Below, one piece after another: positions 17,505 through 29,684 of a stretch of DNA of 64,000 bases (the first letter of the stretch is position 1; each line of letters begins with the position of its first letter). Source of the DNA: Chloroflexota bacterium (GTDB lineage: Bacteria; Chloroflexota; Dehalococcoidia; JACPQD01); NCBI GenBank assembly GCA_016190665.1, contig JACPQD010000002.1:1-64000 (forward strand), read 5' to 3'. The notes under the pieces were generated by a model that made no database searches, had not been told where the DNA came from, and was given only the letters and a program-made list of their open reading frames with translations. The translations under genes and the position numbers were made by a program.

Positions 17505-19235
17505 ATGGATATCACCCGGCTTCTGGTTAGCTCGCTGACCATTGGCGCTCTGTTGCTCGCAAGCTGTGCGTCTACGGCGCCTCCGTCGGTCCCAAGTAAC
17601 ACGCCGACAGCCTCGTCATCTGTAGCCGGGCCACAAGCTCCGTCGACCCCTGCCGTGAAGCCTGCCGCCCCCACTCCCAGCGCCAGGCAGGCCGATCAAC
17701 CCAAATACGGGGGCGTTCTGACCTACTCTCTTTATACCGATGCTCCGAGCCTGGACCCTCATCAGGAGAACTCCTTCGCAACCACCGTCTTCGCCCAATC
17801 CATAATGAATGGCGTTGTTGAGTTCGATCCGAATGACCCCGGTTGGCGGATAAGGCCCGGCCTGGCGGAGAAATGGGAGATAGGCAAGGACGGGACGGAG
17901 ATCACGTTTGGCCTGAGACAGGGTGTAACCTGGCATGACGGCAAGCCATTTACCTCGACTGATGCCAAGTTCAGCTTGGAAAGGGCGGGCGTTAGTCCGC
18001 CGAAAGGGGCCGTATCCCCGCGAAAGAAGGAGTTTGAGCCTGTTGAAAGAGTCGAAACAAGGGGGGACTATACGCTGCTCCTGACCTTGAGACACGCCTA
18101 CGCCGAGATTATGGACGTGGTTGCCTCAGGGTACAATCTGATGATGCCCAAGCAGATCGTGGAACCGCTTGGCGGGGCGAAGCTGCGGAAGGTAGAGAAT
18201 ATCGTGGGTACGGGTCCATTCAGGTTGAAAAACTACGACACTGGCGTCGGCTGGCAGGTAGTGAAGAATACGGCCTATTTCAGGAAGGGGCTCCCCTATT
18301 TGGATGAGGTACGTTACTACGTTATCAAAGACGAGTCCACCCGGTTCAGCGCCCTCAGAACCAAGCGGATAATGATGGATGCCAGGAGCCCAGGCCTCAC
18401 GACTACCCAGAAGGAGACCCTGGAGAAGGGGCCCTTGGCAGGGCAAATTGTGGTCTCAGGCGGGTTATCGAACTCACTGTGGGTGCTCCAGTTAAATACG
18501 CGCCACCCTGGCCCCATCGGGGACGCCCGAGTGCGGAAGGCGATCCATCTCGGCGTCGATCGCCAGAGGATGCAGCGACTTTTCGCCCAGACTCAGACGC
18601 ATTTAGAGATAGGTAGCGTTATCTCGCCAGCGTCGAAGTTCGCCATCCCCAAGGAGACTGTTGAGAAGATGCCCGGCTTGCGGCAGCCCAAGGACGAGGA
18701 CATTGCTGAGGCCAGGAGGCTCCTGGAAGAATCTAAGGCTCCCAGGGGTTTCCCACTGACAGTGACAACCAGGGAGGGGGCAGCTTACAGGGACCTGTCG
18801 ACGATCATAGTGGAAGAGCTCAAGACGCTTGGCATCGGGGCCGCCATAAAGGTGCTCGACACAGCTTCGTTGTACGATGTCCAGGAACGGAGGGACTTTG
18901 CCGCCGTCGCCTGGAGCTATGGCTCATGGAGTCCCAGCCCTCATTTCAATTTCGGCGATCGCTTTGTTACTGGTGGGGGCAGGACTCAGGAGGGCGTCTC
19001 AGACGAGCGTCTCGACTCCCTTTATGCCAGGCAGAACAGGTCTTCAGATGGGGAAGAGAGGAAGAAGGCCTTTTGGGAGATGGAGCGAATCCTGCGAGAA
19101 GAGATCGTGCCATACATCTCGTTTTTTTGGGCCACCAGATTCACCGCCTATTGGAAGGAAATAAAGGGGTATGCTGGCTTTGGCCTGGGTCATCAGGAGG
19201 GCAACAATCTCGAGGAGGTCTGGTTGGACAAATAG
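17505..19235 (+). CDS. ABC transporter solute-binding lipoprotein, family 5 (first copy)
   Basis: 576 residues. A signal peptide with lipobox LLASC (Cys about 23), then an Ala/Pro/Thr linker and the family 5 fold (peptide, nickel or oligosaccharide binding): YGGVLTYSLYTDAPSLDPHQ, GLAEKWEIGKDG, GVTWHDGKPFTSTDAKFSLE. It would capture a solute at the outer face of the membrane and pass it to a permease. No permease or ATPase gene is nearby. It follows the UGSC partner without a gap. The ligand cannot be read. Confidence 0.9.
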   Translation: MDITRLLVSSLTIGALLLASCASTAPPSVPSNTPTASSSVAGPQAPSTPAVKPAAPTPSARQADQPKYGGVLTYSLYTDAPSLDPHQENSFATTVFAQSIMNGVVEFDPNDPGWRIRPGLAEKWEIGKDGTEITFGLRQGVTWHDGKPFTSTDAKFSLERAGVSPPKGAVSPRKKEFEPVERVETRGDYTLLLTLRHAYAEIMDVVASGYNLMMPKQIVEPLGGAKLRKVENIVGTGPFRLKNYDTGVGWQVVKNTAYFRKGLPYLDEVRYYVIKDESTRFSALRTKRIMMDARSPGLTTTQKETLEKGPLAGQIVVSGGLSNSLWVLQLNTRHPGPIGDARVRKAIHLGVDRQRMQRLFAQTQTHLEIGSVISPASKFAIPKETVEKMPGLRQPKDEDIAEARRLLEESKAPRGFPLTVTTREGAAYRDLSTIIVEELKTLGIGAAIKVLDTASLYDVQERRDFAAVAWSYGSWSPSPHFNFGDRFVTGGGRTQEGVSDERLDSLYARQNRSSDGEERKKAFWEMERILREEIVPYISFFWATRFTAYWKEIKGYAGFGLGHQEGNNLEEVWLDK

Positions 19236-19275
19236 ATGTGCAGGGCAGGATTCGAGAGTTGGCGAAACCTGCGGC

Positions 19276-19293
19276 GCACTTCTCGGGAAGTGC
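19276..19293 (+). terminator. hairpin after the first binding protein
   Basis: GCACTTC and GAAGTGC pair around TCGG, 40 bases after the stop codon. No T run follows, so it may only pause or process the transcript. Confidence 0.35.
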
Positions 19294-19528
19294 AACTCTC
19301 TCCCGCTTCCCGGATGCGTTCATTTTCCGGCCAATCTGGGTGATCTTCACCTTGTCCATTGCTGATCTCTAGAAAGCGGATATAGCAACATCCTCAGTCA
19401 GTGGTCTCGCCGCCGGGCGGAGCGGATTGCGGGGGCAACGACGAGATGGGGCCGACCTGGACTGTTGCGTCAGGGGAGTGGCTCGTGCTTCTGGTGAGCG
19501 TTTGCCGAATTTGAAAGGAGGTCAGGTC

Positions 19529-21253
19529 ATGCAAGGGAAGAAGCTTTTCGCGATCGCAAGTTGCCTAACGATCCTCGGATTGGTTGCCGCAAGCTGTGCG
19601 CCGGCGGCTGCGCCGAGTGCTCAGCCCCCCGTTGCACCCCTAGCCAAGCAAGTGGCTCCCACGCCGAAACCGGCAGAACCCGCAACTAAGCCAGCCGCGC
19701 CCACGCCGAAGCCAGCGGAGCCTGCGGCTAGCCCTAAGCCAGCGGCGCAGCAGCCGCGCCACGGCGGCATCCTGGACAGGGCCAACTACGAAGATCCGGT
19801 GACCCTGGATGTCCATCAGGAGAGCTCTGTCAACTCTCAGCTCTCCCTTGCGAATATCTACAATGCTTTGGTAAAGCTGCATAGCTGGGACATCGACAAG
19901 GTAGTGCCGGACCTGGCTGAGAAGTGGGAGGCAAACGCAGACGGCACGGCCTGGACTTTCCATCTTCGCAAGGGCGTCAAGTGGCATGATGGGAAGCCCC
20001 TGACTGCGGAGGACGCCCGATTCAGTCTGGAGCGCATAGCCTTTCCCAAGCAATACAATATCGTCAGCCCAAGGGCTGGCACATTGCTTACCGCGATGAA
20101 ATCCGCCGAAGCTCTGGACGAGACCACGGTCCGCGTTAGCCTCAAGTACGCCTCCGCTTCGTTCATTGGTAACATAGCGGCGGGCTGGGTGCTGATCATG
20201 CCCAAGCATACCATCCAGGAAAAGGGCAACATGAAGAAAGATGTGAACGGCACTGGACCCTTCACCTGGAAGAGCTACACACAGGGTGTGATGATCGAGC
20301 TGCCGAAGAACAAGGACTATTTCTTGAAGGATCGTCCTTATCTCGATGGCATCAGGATCTTCACATTGAAAGACTCGGCTTCCAGGTTTGCTGCCTTCAG
20401 GACGGGTCGAGTGAAGATGACGACCATGGGCTCGAGCGGCCTATCCCAAACCGAGGCGGCGATCGTGAAGAGGGACATGGCTGATACCGCCGTCGTGCAG
20501 CCGCATCCGGCCAATATGCGCTTTGGCATCCTCTTGCCGGTGACGAAGGCGCCCTGGAACGACCTGCGGGTCAGGCGAGCCGCCGAGTTGGTCTTCGACC
20601 GCCAGGCGGCAGTGAAACTGAACGCCAATGTGGGAAGCCTCGGAGCGGCGATGGACCCAAAGGGCCTGTGGGGCATCCCAGAGGAGGAGATGTCGCAGAG
20701 GCCAGGCTATCGCCAGCCCAAGGATGCTGACATCACCGCAGCCAAGCGTCTCCTGGCCGAAGCCGGCTATCCCCAGGGCTTCAAGACGACGATCCTCAAT
20801 CGAACCACAACTCAGGACCTGGGCGTTTATGCCAAAGACCAGTTGGCCAAGATCGACATCGAGGCGACCATCGAAGTGAAGGAGAGTGGACTGGTCACCC
20901 AGGAATACGTCCGCGGCTCCTTCGAAGTTGGCGCTTCATACCTCAGCGAGCCGGTGGATGACCCTGATGTTGTTATCCAATCCGGCTATGTTACGGGTGG
21001 TGGGCGCAACTACGGCCAGTTCAGTGACAAGCAGATTGACGACATGTACGAGAAGCAAGCTCGCACCATGGATAGTCAGGAGCGGAAGAAGATCGTGCGG
21101 CAGATACAGGAGAGACTCCTGGAGCTCGTTCCTTCGCCGACTATCTACTGGAATGTCTACAACATGGGGAACTGGAAAGAAGTGATGGGATACAAGCCAG
21201 GCGTGGGGGTTTCTTCGCACAACTCTCTCGCCGATGTTTGGCTCGCCAGGTAG
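19529..21253 (+). CDS. ABC transporter solute-binding lipoprotein, family 5 (second copy)
   Basis: 574 residues. Lipobox VAASC, a long linker of Ala/Pro/Lys repeats (TPKPAEPATKPAAP), then the family 5 fold: HGGILDRANYEDPVTLDVHQ, DLAEKWEANADG, GVKWHDGKPLTAEDARFSLE. It parallels the first copy along its length but is clearly diverged, so this is not a recent duplication. The ATG at 19529 has AAAGGAGG with 7 bases spacing, and the frame upstream of it is not conserved. The gap of 293 bases to the first copy may allow separate transcription. Confidence 0.92.
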   Translation: MQGKKLFAIASCLTILGLVAASCAPAAAPSAQPPVAPLAKQVAPTPKPAEPATKPAAPTPKPAEPAASPKPAAQQPRHGGILDRANYEDPVTLDVHQESSVNSQLSLANIYNALVKLHSWDIDKVVPDLAEKWEANADGTAWTFHLRKGVKWHDGKPLTAEDARFSLERIAFPKQYNIVSPRAGTLLTAMKSAEALDETTVRVSLKYASASFIGNIAAGWVLIMPKHTIQEKGNMKKDVNGTGPFTWKSYTQGVMIELPKNKDYFLKDRPYLDGIRIFTLKDSASRFAAFRTGRVKMTTMGSSGLSQTEAAIVKRDMADTAVVQPHPANMRFGILLPVTKAPWNDLRVRRAAELVFDRQAAVKLNANVGSLGAAMDPKGLWGIPEEEMSQRPGYRQPKDADITAAKRLLAEAGYPQGFKTTILNRTTTQDLGVYAKDQLAKIDIEATIEVKESGLVTQEYVRGSFEVGASYLSEPVDDPDVVIQSGYVTGGGRNYGQFSDKQIDDMYEKQARTMDSQERKKIVRQIQERLLELVPSPTIYWNVYNMGNWKEVMGYKPGVGVSSHNSLADVWLAR

Positions 21254-21287
21254 AGTACGTCCATCAAATGGTTCCGAAGGAGGGACT

Positions 21288-22241
21288 GTGAAGAAGACGA
21301 CAAAACTCCAGGAGCTATTCCACAGGGAGAAGATCTTCATCCTGGCCGGCGGCGGATGTGCGCTGCACGCCAGAATGGCAGAGGCGATCGGCTACGAGGC
21401 AGCTTACATGTCCGGGGGGTGGACCTGCGCGACGATCCATGGGATTCCCGATGCCGCCCTTATCACGATGACCGAGATGGTGGAGAACGCCAAGCGGATG
21501 GCGAACGCGGTCAGCATACCTCTGCTTTCGGATTCCGACCAGGGCTTCGGCAGCGCCATCAATGTGAGACGGACTGTCCAGTCTTTCATTCAAGCCGGGG
21601 TGGCTGGCATCCACATCGAAGACCAGGTGGCCGCGAGACGATGCGGTTTCGTCAAGGGGAAAGAGGTCGTGCCTCTGGAAGAGGCAGTGGGCAAATACCG
21701 AGCCGCCGTGGATGCAAAGATGGAACTCGATCCCGACTTCGTCATCGTGGCGCGCTGTGATGCGCGAACGGCTGTGGGAGGCGGGCTTGAGGAGGTTATT
21801 CGCCGTCTGAAAGCGTACAAGAAAGCCGGCGTGGACGTTCTTTATTTCGAGGCTCCGCAGAGTTGTGAGGAGATAAGGGCAGCTCGGGCGGAACTCGAGG
21901 GGCCTCTCATGGCCACCGTGAGCGCCATTGAGCCCTGGCCAGACATTGATGAGCAGCAGGAACTGGGACTGGCAGCAGCCTTCATCCCTAGGATGATGGC
22001 CCAGGCAGGAGTCATGGCAAGCTGGGACTACGCCAGTGACTTTCTGAAGAGAGGGGTCAAGGCCGAAATGGATCTGCGAGAGCGCTACAAAGACCATCCC
22101 CTCGCTGGATACGGGTGGTTTGACCTGGTAGGCTTCCCCACTGTGCGTCAGTGGGAAGAGAAGTACCTGCCCGCCGAGTCCTTGCAGAAGTACGAGAAAT
22201 CCGCCGGCCTTTACGACCCAACAAAAAGGCCCCAGCGCTAG
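21288..22241 (+). CDS. isocitrate lyase / PEP mutase family enzyme
   Basis: 317 residues. The family is a TIM barrel that makes or breaks C-C or C-P bonds next to a carboxylate. Seen: MSGGWTCATIHGIPD, SDSDQGFG (metal-binding Asp pair), GIHIEDQV, and ARRCGFVKGKEVVP, in which the catalytic-loop Cys of the KxCGH motif is kept but the His is Phe. This fits a methylisocitrate-lyase-like or oxaloacetate-decarboxylase-like member; the exact substrate is open. The GTG at 21288 has AAGGAGGG just upstream, 34 bases after the second binding protein, so it is likely in the same unit. Confidence 0.87.
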   Translation: MKKTTKLQELFHREKIFILAGGGCALHARMAEAIGYEAAYMSGGWTCATIHGIPDAALITMTEMVENAKRMANAVSIPLLSDSDQGFGSAINVRRTVQSFIQAGVAGIHIEDQVAARRCGFVKGKEVVPLEEAVGKYRAAVDAKMELDPDFVIVARCDARTAVGGGLEEVIRRLKAYKKAGVDVLYFEAPQSCEEIRAARAELEGPLMATVSAIEPWPDIDEQQELGLAAAFIPRMMAQAGVMASWDYASDFLKRGVKAEMDLRERYKDHPLAGYGWFDLVGFPTVRQWEEKYLPAESLQKYEKSAGLYDPTKRPQR

Positions 22242-22386
22242 GGACGTGGTTCTAGAACTCCGTTAGCTTGCTCCATATGAAGGGACGGCTCCCGCAAAAC
22301 GCACCCGGCACAGAACCACGGATCAACACTGATAGACACGACCTCTCCCATGAGGACGCCGAAGGTCTACGCCAGGAAGCACCAGT

Positions 22387-24807
<2,421 letters not shown>

Positions 24808-24813
24808 ACCATC

Positions 24814-27800
24814 CTACTGAACGGGCGGGAATCTCTGGACCCGGTCGTTGCCGCCTTCGGCAACGAGGATGTTGCCCGCCGCGTCTACCGCGATGCCGAT
24901 GGGCAGCATCATGGAGCTATCGTCCACGCCTCGCTTGCCAAAGGGGGGAAGGGGAACGCCGTCCGACGTAAAGCGCGTCACTCGATGGTTCTCCGGATCG
25001 GCGGCCAGAACGTTGCCGGCACGGTCGATGGCCAGATAAGGCTTGTTGAGCACGTTGCGGCTCTCCCAGCCCGGGACCGGGAACTGCTTCAGGAACTTGA
25101 AGTCCTTATCGAATTTCTGGATGCGTCGATTCCAGGTATCGGCGACGTAGATGGTTCCGCTGGCATCAATGGCTATCCCCACTGGCTCCATGAACTGTCC
25201 CTCTCCAGCGCCTGCCCCGCCGAAGCCAGCCAGCGCCCTGCCGCCCGGAGAGAACTTCTGTATCCGCTTGTTGCCGGAGTCCGCCACGTAGAAGTTGCCG
25301 GAGCTATCGAAGGCAATGTCCCGCGGACCGTAGAACTTGCCCAGCACCCTCTGCGCCGAGCCTCCGGAATCGGCGAATTCCCCCCAGGCAGCGACGAAGC
25401 GCAGGTCCGGGGTAAACTTCTGTATCCGGTGGTTCCAAGTATCGGCGACATACACGTTGCCCTCGGCGTCCACGGCCACGCCCCAGGGCTCTTTGAACTC
25501 GCCGTTCCCCTGTCCCTGCTTGCCGAGCTGGGCCAGAGGCTTGCCGCTGGCGTCGAACTTCTGTATGCGATGGTTCATAGCATCGACGACGTAAATGTTG
25601 CCGCTCTTATCCAGAGCTATCCCCCTCGGGCCGCTGAAGCGCCCCAGCTCATTGCCCGGCCCACCAAAGGAGAGGTTGCTCCTGACGGCGGCCGGTCTGG
25701 GGACCTCCACGGCGGGCGGCGCCGGCGGTTTGGGCGCCTCGGGACTGACCTGCGCCTGAGCGGAATCCCTGGGGAAGTACACGAAGACGTCTTCCGATCC
25801 CAGCGAGCTGACCAGCTTCCGGTACATGAAGTAGTCCCACCATTGGCCCCAGTTCTTGCCGTTGAAGATATCCTGGGAAAAGCGCTCCAGCGTTAGTCCC
25901 CGGTAATCCTCGGGGAACCACCAGCGGTGCGGTATCCGCCGCCCCGGCCCGTAGTTGCCCATGTAGGGTTTTGCCTGCTCGTTGTTGTTGGCGTGGACAA
26001 GGGCCACCAGCCCCTTGGGCGGCTCAGCGACGTTCTTCATGTTGGGGAATTCCACGTTCTTGTAGTCCCGCAGGTACCAGGCCCAGGGCCAGGTGAAGCC
26101 GCTCTCGCCGTCGACAGTGATCCTGATGTCTTTGCCGGTCCCCGTCTGCCGGGATAGCTCCTCGATGTCCTTTAACACCTTGGGTATTTCCGGGGAGGTC
26201 TGAGTGTACACCAGCATCTCAACGGGTATGTCCCCATGGTAATAGCTGGCCTGCCAGCCAGCTCTGATGCCGAAGGCCAGCAAGACGGCGAAAGCCACCA
26301 ACGAAAGCGTCTGCAGGCTGCCCTTCAGTCCAAGACGAACGACGGGCTCCCAGATGATGGAGGCGACAATGGCCACCACCACGGTAAGAGCGATCCCGGC
26401 GACGGTGTTGGTCCAGACGGTCGGAGGCCCTCCCAACCATAGCCTGGCAAGCACAATGAGCCCAAAGAACAGAACGGGAGCGAGCAGGACCACGTAGCCA
26501 GCGCCCCTATCCTTGAGGGCCCTCCAATCAGTCCTGTCCCATAACTCGCCGATGAAACGGCCGGCAAGGATGATGGTCGGGAGCGCCACATGGATAGTGA
26601 GCCAGGGCATCTTCTCTCCGGCGTAGGAATAAGCGAGGAGGCTGGCTGTCGCCCAGTAAACGAGAAAACGCGAGAAAACGTCGCCTTTGACGGCGTAGTA
26701 GAACCAGGCCACTATCCCGAAGGCCAGCGGAAGAAACTCATAGATGGGCAGCATCAGCAAGTAGTAATAGAAGGGTTGCCCCCCGCGTTTCACGCCTTGC
26801 TGCAGGAGCCAGTAGTCCAGGGAGTTCCAGATGCCGCTGAAAAGGCCGCCCGGATTGGTGAAAAAGGTCGTATAGAGCACGATGTAGATGCCCCAGAAGA
26901 TCAGGGCGCAGAGCAGCCAGCGTCTCTTGTCCCAGCGCAACCCAAGGGCGGCCGAGACCAGAAAGAAGAGAAGGATCACGAGCCCGGCGATCAAACCGTC
27001 GCGGAGCGGCGGCAGTGCGCCGAGGCTGAGAGGGACTCCCACCCTTCTCATCGCATCTCCCACGAAGGCGGAGAGCAGGGGCAGTGTGAACGTGGCCAGC
27101 AAAAGCATGAAAGCCGCCGGGGCCGAGAGGTCCGCGAGATTGAATCGGCTCAGACCGGACTTGCCTGCGCCAGCCTTAACGGGCTTAATCTTCGCTCTCC
27201 ACTCCCTCGCGCTCCAGATGAACAGGAAGCTGCCGAAGATCGCCACTAGAATGTAGGTGTTTTCCTTCGTAGCGAAGCTCAAGGCCAGCAGCGCCGCGCC
27301 CAGATACAGGTACAGGCTTCTCTTACTGGCGATGTAGCCCCAGAGGCAGACCACCAGGCCCAGGGTGAAGAAGGCGACAGGCATATCCTGACGGATTAGC
27401 CGACTGTAGTAGAGGAGCGTGGGTGAGAAAGCCAGCATCGTTGCGGTGACGAAGGCCCCCGTCCGCCCCAGATATCCGCGCAGGAAGTAGGGCAGAGCCA
27501 CCAGGGCCGTCCCCGCCAGAGCGTCCAGAGTGCGCGCTGTGGACTCGCTGACGCCAAACAGGAAATAGATGAACGCCGTCCCCGTGAACTCCAGGGGGCC
27601 GTGCATCATCGGGTCGTGCTGGTAGCCGCGACCGGAGTAAAGGTACCAGCTATAGAGGGCGTGCAGGCTCTCATCATGGTGCATGGCGCGGGAGCTCAAG
27701 TCCCAGAACCGCGCCGCCGCCGCGACGATGATGAGCGCCAGGTAGGCGGCAAGCTCCCAACTGAGGTCGAAATGGCCGAAAAGGAAGCCCTTCGCAGGCG

Positions 27801-27843
27801 CTGGCTCCCTTTCGACGGTCAGCTCCTTAACTCCCTCTGGCAT
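24814..27843 (-). CDS. TIGR03663-type (Agl23-like) membrane protein with C-terminal NHL propeller
   Basis: 1009 residues. Residues about 30-560 have many transmembrane helices and the GT-C-like motif SRAMHHDESLHALYSWYLY, typical of TIGR03663. From about 728 to the end come six NHL repeats (FSGPRGIALDKSGNIYVVDA, HRIQKFD, and so on), enough for a closed six-bladed propeller. A sugar-transfer or flippase-associated role at the membrane is inferred from the first part; the propeller may bind glycan or protein outside the cell. The ATG at 27843 has an AGGAGAAC site upstream. It is part of the cluster that begins at 32042. Confidence 0.85.
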   Translation of the reverse strand: MPEGVKELTVEREPAPAKGFLFGHFDLSWELAAYLALIIVAAAARFWDLSSRAMHHDESLHALYSWYLYSGRGYQHDPMMHGPLEFTGTAFIYFLFGVSESTARTLDALAGTALVALPYFLRGYLGRTGAFVTATMLAFSPTLLYYSRLIRQDMPVAFFTLGLVVCLWGYIASKRSLYLYLGAALLALSFATKENTYILVAIFGSFLFIWSAREWRAKIKPVKAGAGKSGLSRFNLADLSAPAAFMLLLATFTLPLLSAFVGDAMRRVGVPLSLGALPPLRDGLIAGLVILLFFLVSAALGLRWDKRRWLLCALIFWGIYIVLYTTFFTNPGGLFSGIWNSLDYWLLQQGVKRGGQPFYYYLLMLPIYEFLPLAFGIVAWFYYAVKGDVFSRFLVYWATASLLAYSYAGEKMPWLTIHVALPTIILAGRFIGELWDRTDWRALKDRGAGYVVLLAPVLFFGLIVLARLWLGGPPTVWTNTVAGIALTVVVAIVASIIWEPVVRLGLKGSLQTLSLVAFAVLLAFGIRAGWQASYYHGDIPVEMLVYTQTSPEIPKVLKDIEELSRQTGTGKDIRITVDGESGFTWPWAWYLRDYKNVEFPNMKNVAEPPKGLVALVHANNNEQAKPYMGNYGPGRRIPHRWWFPEDYRGLTLERFSQDIFNGKNWGQWWDYFMYRKLVSSLGSEDVFVYFPRDSAQAQVSPEAPKPPAPPAVEVPRPAAVRSNLSFGGPGNELGRFSGPRGIALDKSGNIYVVDAMNHRIQKFDASGKPLAQLGKQGQGNGEFKEPWGVAVDAEGNVYVADTWNHRIQKFTPDLRFVAAWGEFADSGGSAQRVLGKFYGPRDIAFDSSGNFYVADSGNKRIQKFSPGGRALAGFGGAGAGEGQFMEPVGIAIDASGTIYVADTWNRRIQKFDKDFKFLKQFPVPGWESRNVLNKPYLAIDRAGNVLAADPENHRVTRFTSDGVPLPPFGKRGVDDSSMMLPIGIAVDAAGNILVAEGGNDRVQRFPPVQ

Positions 27844-27860
27844 AGGTACGTTCTCCTTAG

Positions 27861-27925
27861 CTGTTCAGCTTTCAATAGCTATCAGCTTTCAGCAGTCAGC
27901 TTTCTGCAGGCTGATAGCTGACAGC
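27861..27925. repeat. CAGCTTTCAG-type tandem-like repeat
   Basis: Alternating CAGCTTTCA, TAGCTATCAGC and GCTGATAGCTGACAGC words fill the gap between two cluster genes. They have several ways to pair with each other. Same family as the repeat that invaded the gene at 22387-24807. Confidence 0.6.
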
Positions 27926-27928
27926 TAC

Positions 27929-29683
27929 TCACTTCCTTTGATAGACGGCGACGGCTTCGGAGCGCGCCGGGCCGTAGGCCTCGCGCATCATGAGCCAGCG
28001 CCAGACGCCCTCGGGCGAAACCCCCTCCGGGAACCAGGATATCTTTAAAGTGCGTCGCTGCTTCGTGTAGCTCTCCATGCCTTCCAACGGCCGGTCATCC
28101 AGGGCAATCAGGACCGCCTCTCCGGCGATCAGCCTGTCCACGTAGTAGACGCTTTGCTTATCCTTCAGGTACCAGCCAAGCGTGGGCGCCAACCGCGAGT
28201 CCACGGCCACCTTCTTTTCTTTTCCCTCCAGGACTGGACCAAGTGACCGGACCAGCCTGACAGAGTCGCCGGACGTCTGCGCCGAGGCAAACCATTCCGC
28301 CGGGGAGGTACGGTAGTTCAAGCCCCAAATGGTGTGGACTGTGAATAGAAAGGCCAGCCCCAGCACCAGAAGAAGCGAGAGATCTGCCCCCTGCCATTTG
28401 CCCTGATAAGCCGCTCCCACGATCAACCCGACGACGGCGGCTATGCTGGCGCCCGACACCCACCACAGCGAGGACGGAAGCTGGGTCACTCCCCTGCTCA
28501 GGAAGCTCGTGCCGATGACGGTGAAGCCGAGGAGCAGCACAGCGGGCACAAGAAAGTAAGACGAACGACGCAGCGATGCCACCTCCAGGCGCGGGCGCAA
28601 ACGGCTCAGAAAGGCGCCGGCCAGCAGACATAGCGGGAGGATCAGCACCAGGATCTGAGCCGAGCTCTTGCTCCCGGTCAGGCTGATCATGACGAATCCG
28701 ACGCCTGCCCAGAGCGCAAGAAGACGATGGAAGTGGCTGGAATCGTTCCGCAGCAGGTAAACGGCGCCCATGATGCCGAAAAGCGTCGCCAGCGGCTCAT
28801 AGGCGATCATTACCAGCAGACTGTAATACCAGGGAAGCCCACCGGCCGTCTGACCGAACTGCTTGATCCATTCGCCCGGGGCTGGGAAACCCAGCCCAAA
28901 GGTGTTGAGAAAAAAGCCGGATCCCGTCAGCAGAAATGCGCCCAGGAAGAGAGAAACAGCGTTCAAGATGAGGCGACGATGCTGCGGAGAAGCTAAGCTC
29001 TTCACTCTTCCCGCTTCTCGCTTCTCACTCCCCGCTCCCGTCATATCCCACCAACCCAGCGCCAGGCCCACAGCGGCGTAGGCGAGGAAAAGCAGCACAT
29101 ACCAGATGGCGGCCCCACCGGTGTTCAGCAGGAGCGCCAGGACGAGGGAGGCCCCGAGGAGCGATCGGCGGCTCTTGTTCCGCAGCCAGTCGACGCCGAG
29201 CGCCACCAGGAGGACAGCCAGAACGGCGGCGAAGATATCCCCGGATAGATAGCGCGAGTAGAATACGAAGGATGGCGACAAAGCGATGATGGCCGCCGAT
29301 ATCAGAGCCCCGCCGCGCCCAATCGCGCCGCGCAGGAGCCAGGGCAGTCCTGTCAGGGCCGTCCCGGCCAGGGCAGGCGCAAGCCGCGCCATGAAATCAT
29401 TGTCCCCGAAGAGAAAGAAACTGAGTGCGGCCAGCATCTCCACGAGAGGCTCGCGCCAGAATTGCGGCGCGCCGCCCTGGACGAGCTGCCAGGCCGCCGA
29501 CGCCCTCAGACCCTCTTCGACATACAGCGGCTGCCAGGAGAGCCCTCCCAGTCGCAGAGCCAGGCCGGCCAGCAGCGTCAGGGCGTAGATAGACGCCTCT
29601 ACGTTCAGGACAATGCCGCCTTGCCAAACAGCAGCCCTTTTCTCCGGGAAGGGCCTTGTCGCTGAGACCTCCGCAGCAGCCAC
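27929..29683 (-). CDS. GT-C-like / TIGR03663-related membrane protein
   Basis: 584 residues with about 12 transmembrane helices. The first loop reads WQPLYVEEGLRASAAW, in the place where GT-C enzymes carry acidic catalytic residues. PALAGTALTGLPWLLRGAIGR and SPSFVFYSRYLSGDIFA repeat the pattern of its larger neighbour, so the two are paralogues, this one without the propeller. A short hydrophilic run (SEKREAGRVKSLASPQ) is encoded by a low-complexity segment at about 28990-29035. It starts with GTG at 29683, two bases beyond the preceding stop. Specific substrate unknown. Confidence 0.78.
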   Translation of the reverse strand: MAAAEVSATRPFPEKRAAVWQGGIVLNVEASIYALTLLAGLALRLGGLSWQPLYVEEGLRASAAWQLVQGGAPQFWREPLVEMLAALSFFLFGDNDFMARLAPALAGTALTGLPWLLRGAIGRGGALISAAIIALSPSFVFYSRYLSGDIFAAVLAVLLVALGVDWLRNKSRRSLLGASLVLALLLNTGGAAIWYVLLFLAYAAVGLALGWWDMTGAGSEKREAGRVKSLASPQHRRLILNAVSLFLGAFLLTGSGFFLNTFGLGFPAPGEWIKQFGQTAGGLPWYYSLLVMIAYEPLATLFGIMGAVYLLRNDSSHFHRLLALWAGVGFVMISLTGSKSSAQILVLILPLCLLAGAFLSRLRPRLEVASLRRSSYFLVPAVLLLGFTVIGTSFLSRGVTQLPSSLWWVSGASIAAVVGLIVGAAYQGKWQGADLSLLLVLGLAFLFTVHTIWGLNYRTSPAEWFASAQTSGDSVRLVRSLGPVLEGKEKKVAVDSRLAPTLGWYLKDKQSVYYVDRLIAGEAVLIALDDRPLEGMESYTKQRRTLKISWFPEGVSPEGVWRWLMMREAYGPARSEAVAVYQRK

Positions 29684-29684
29684 G

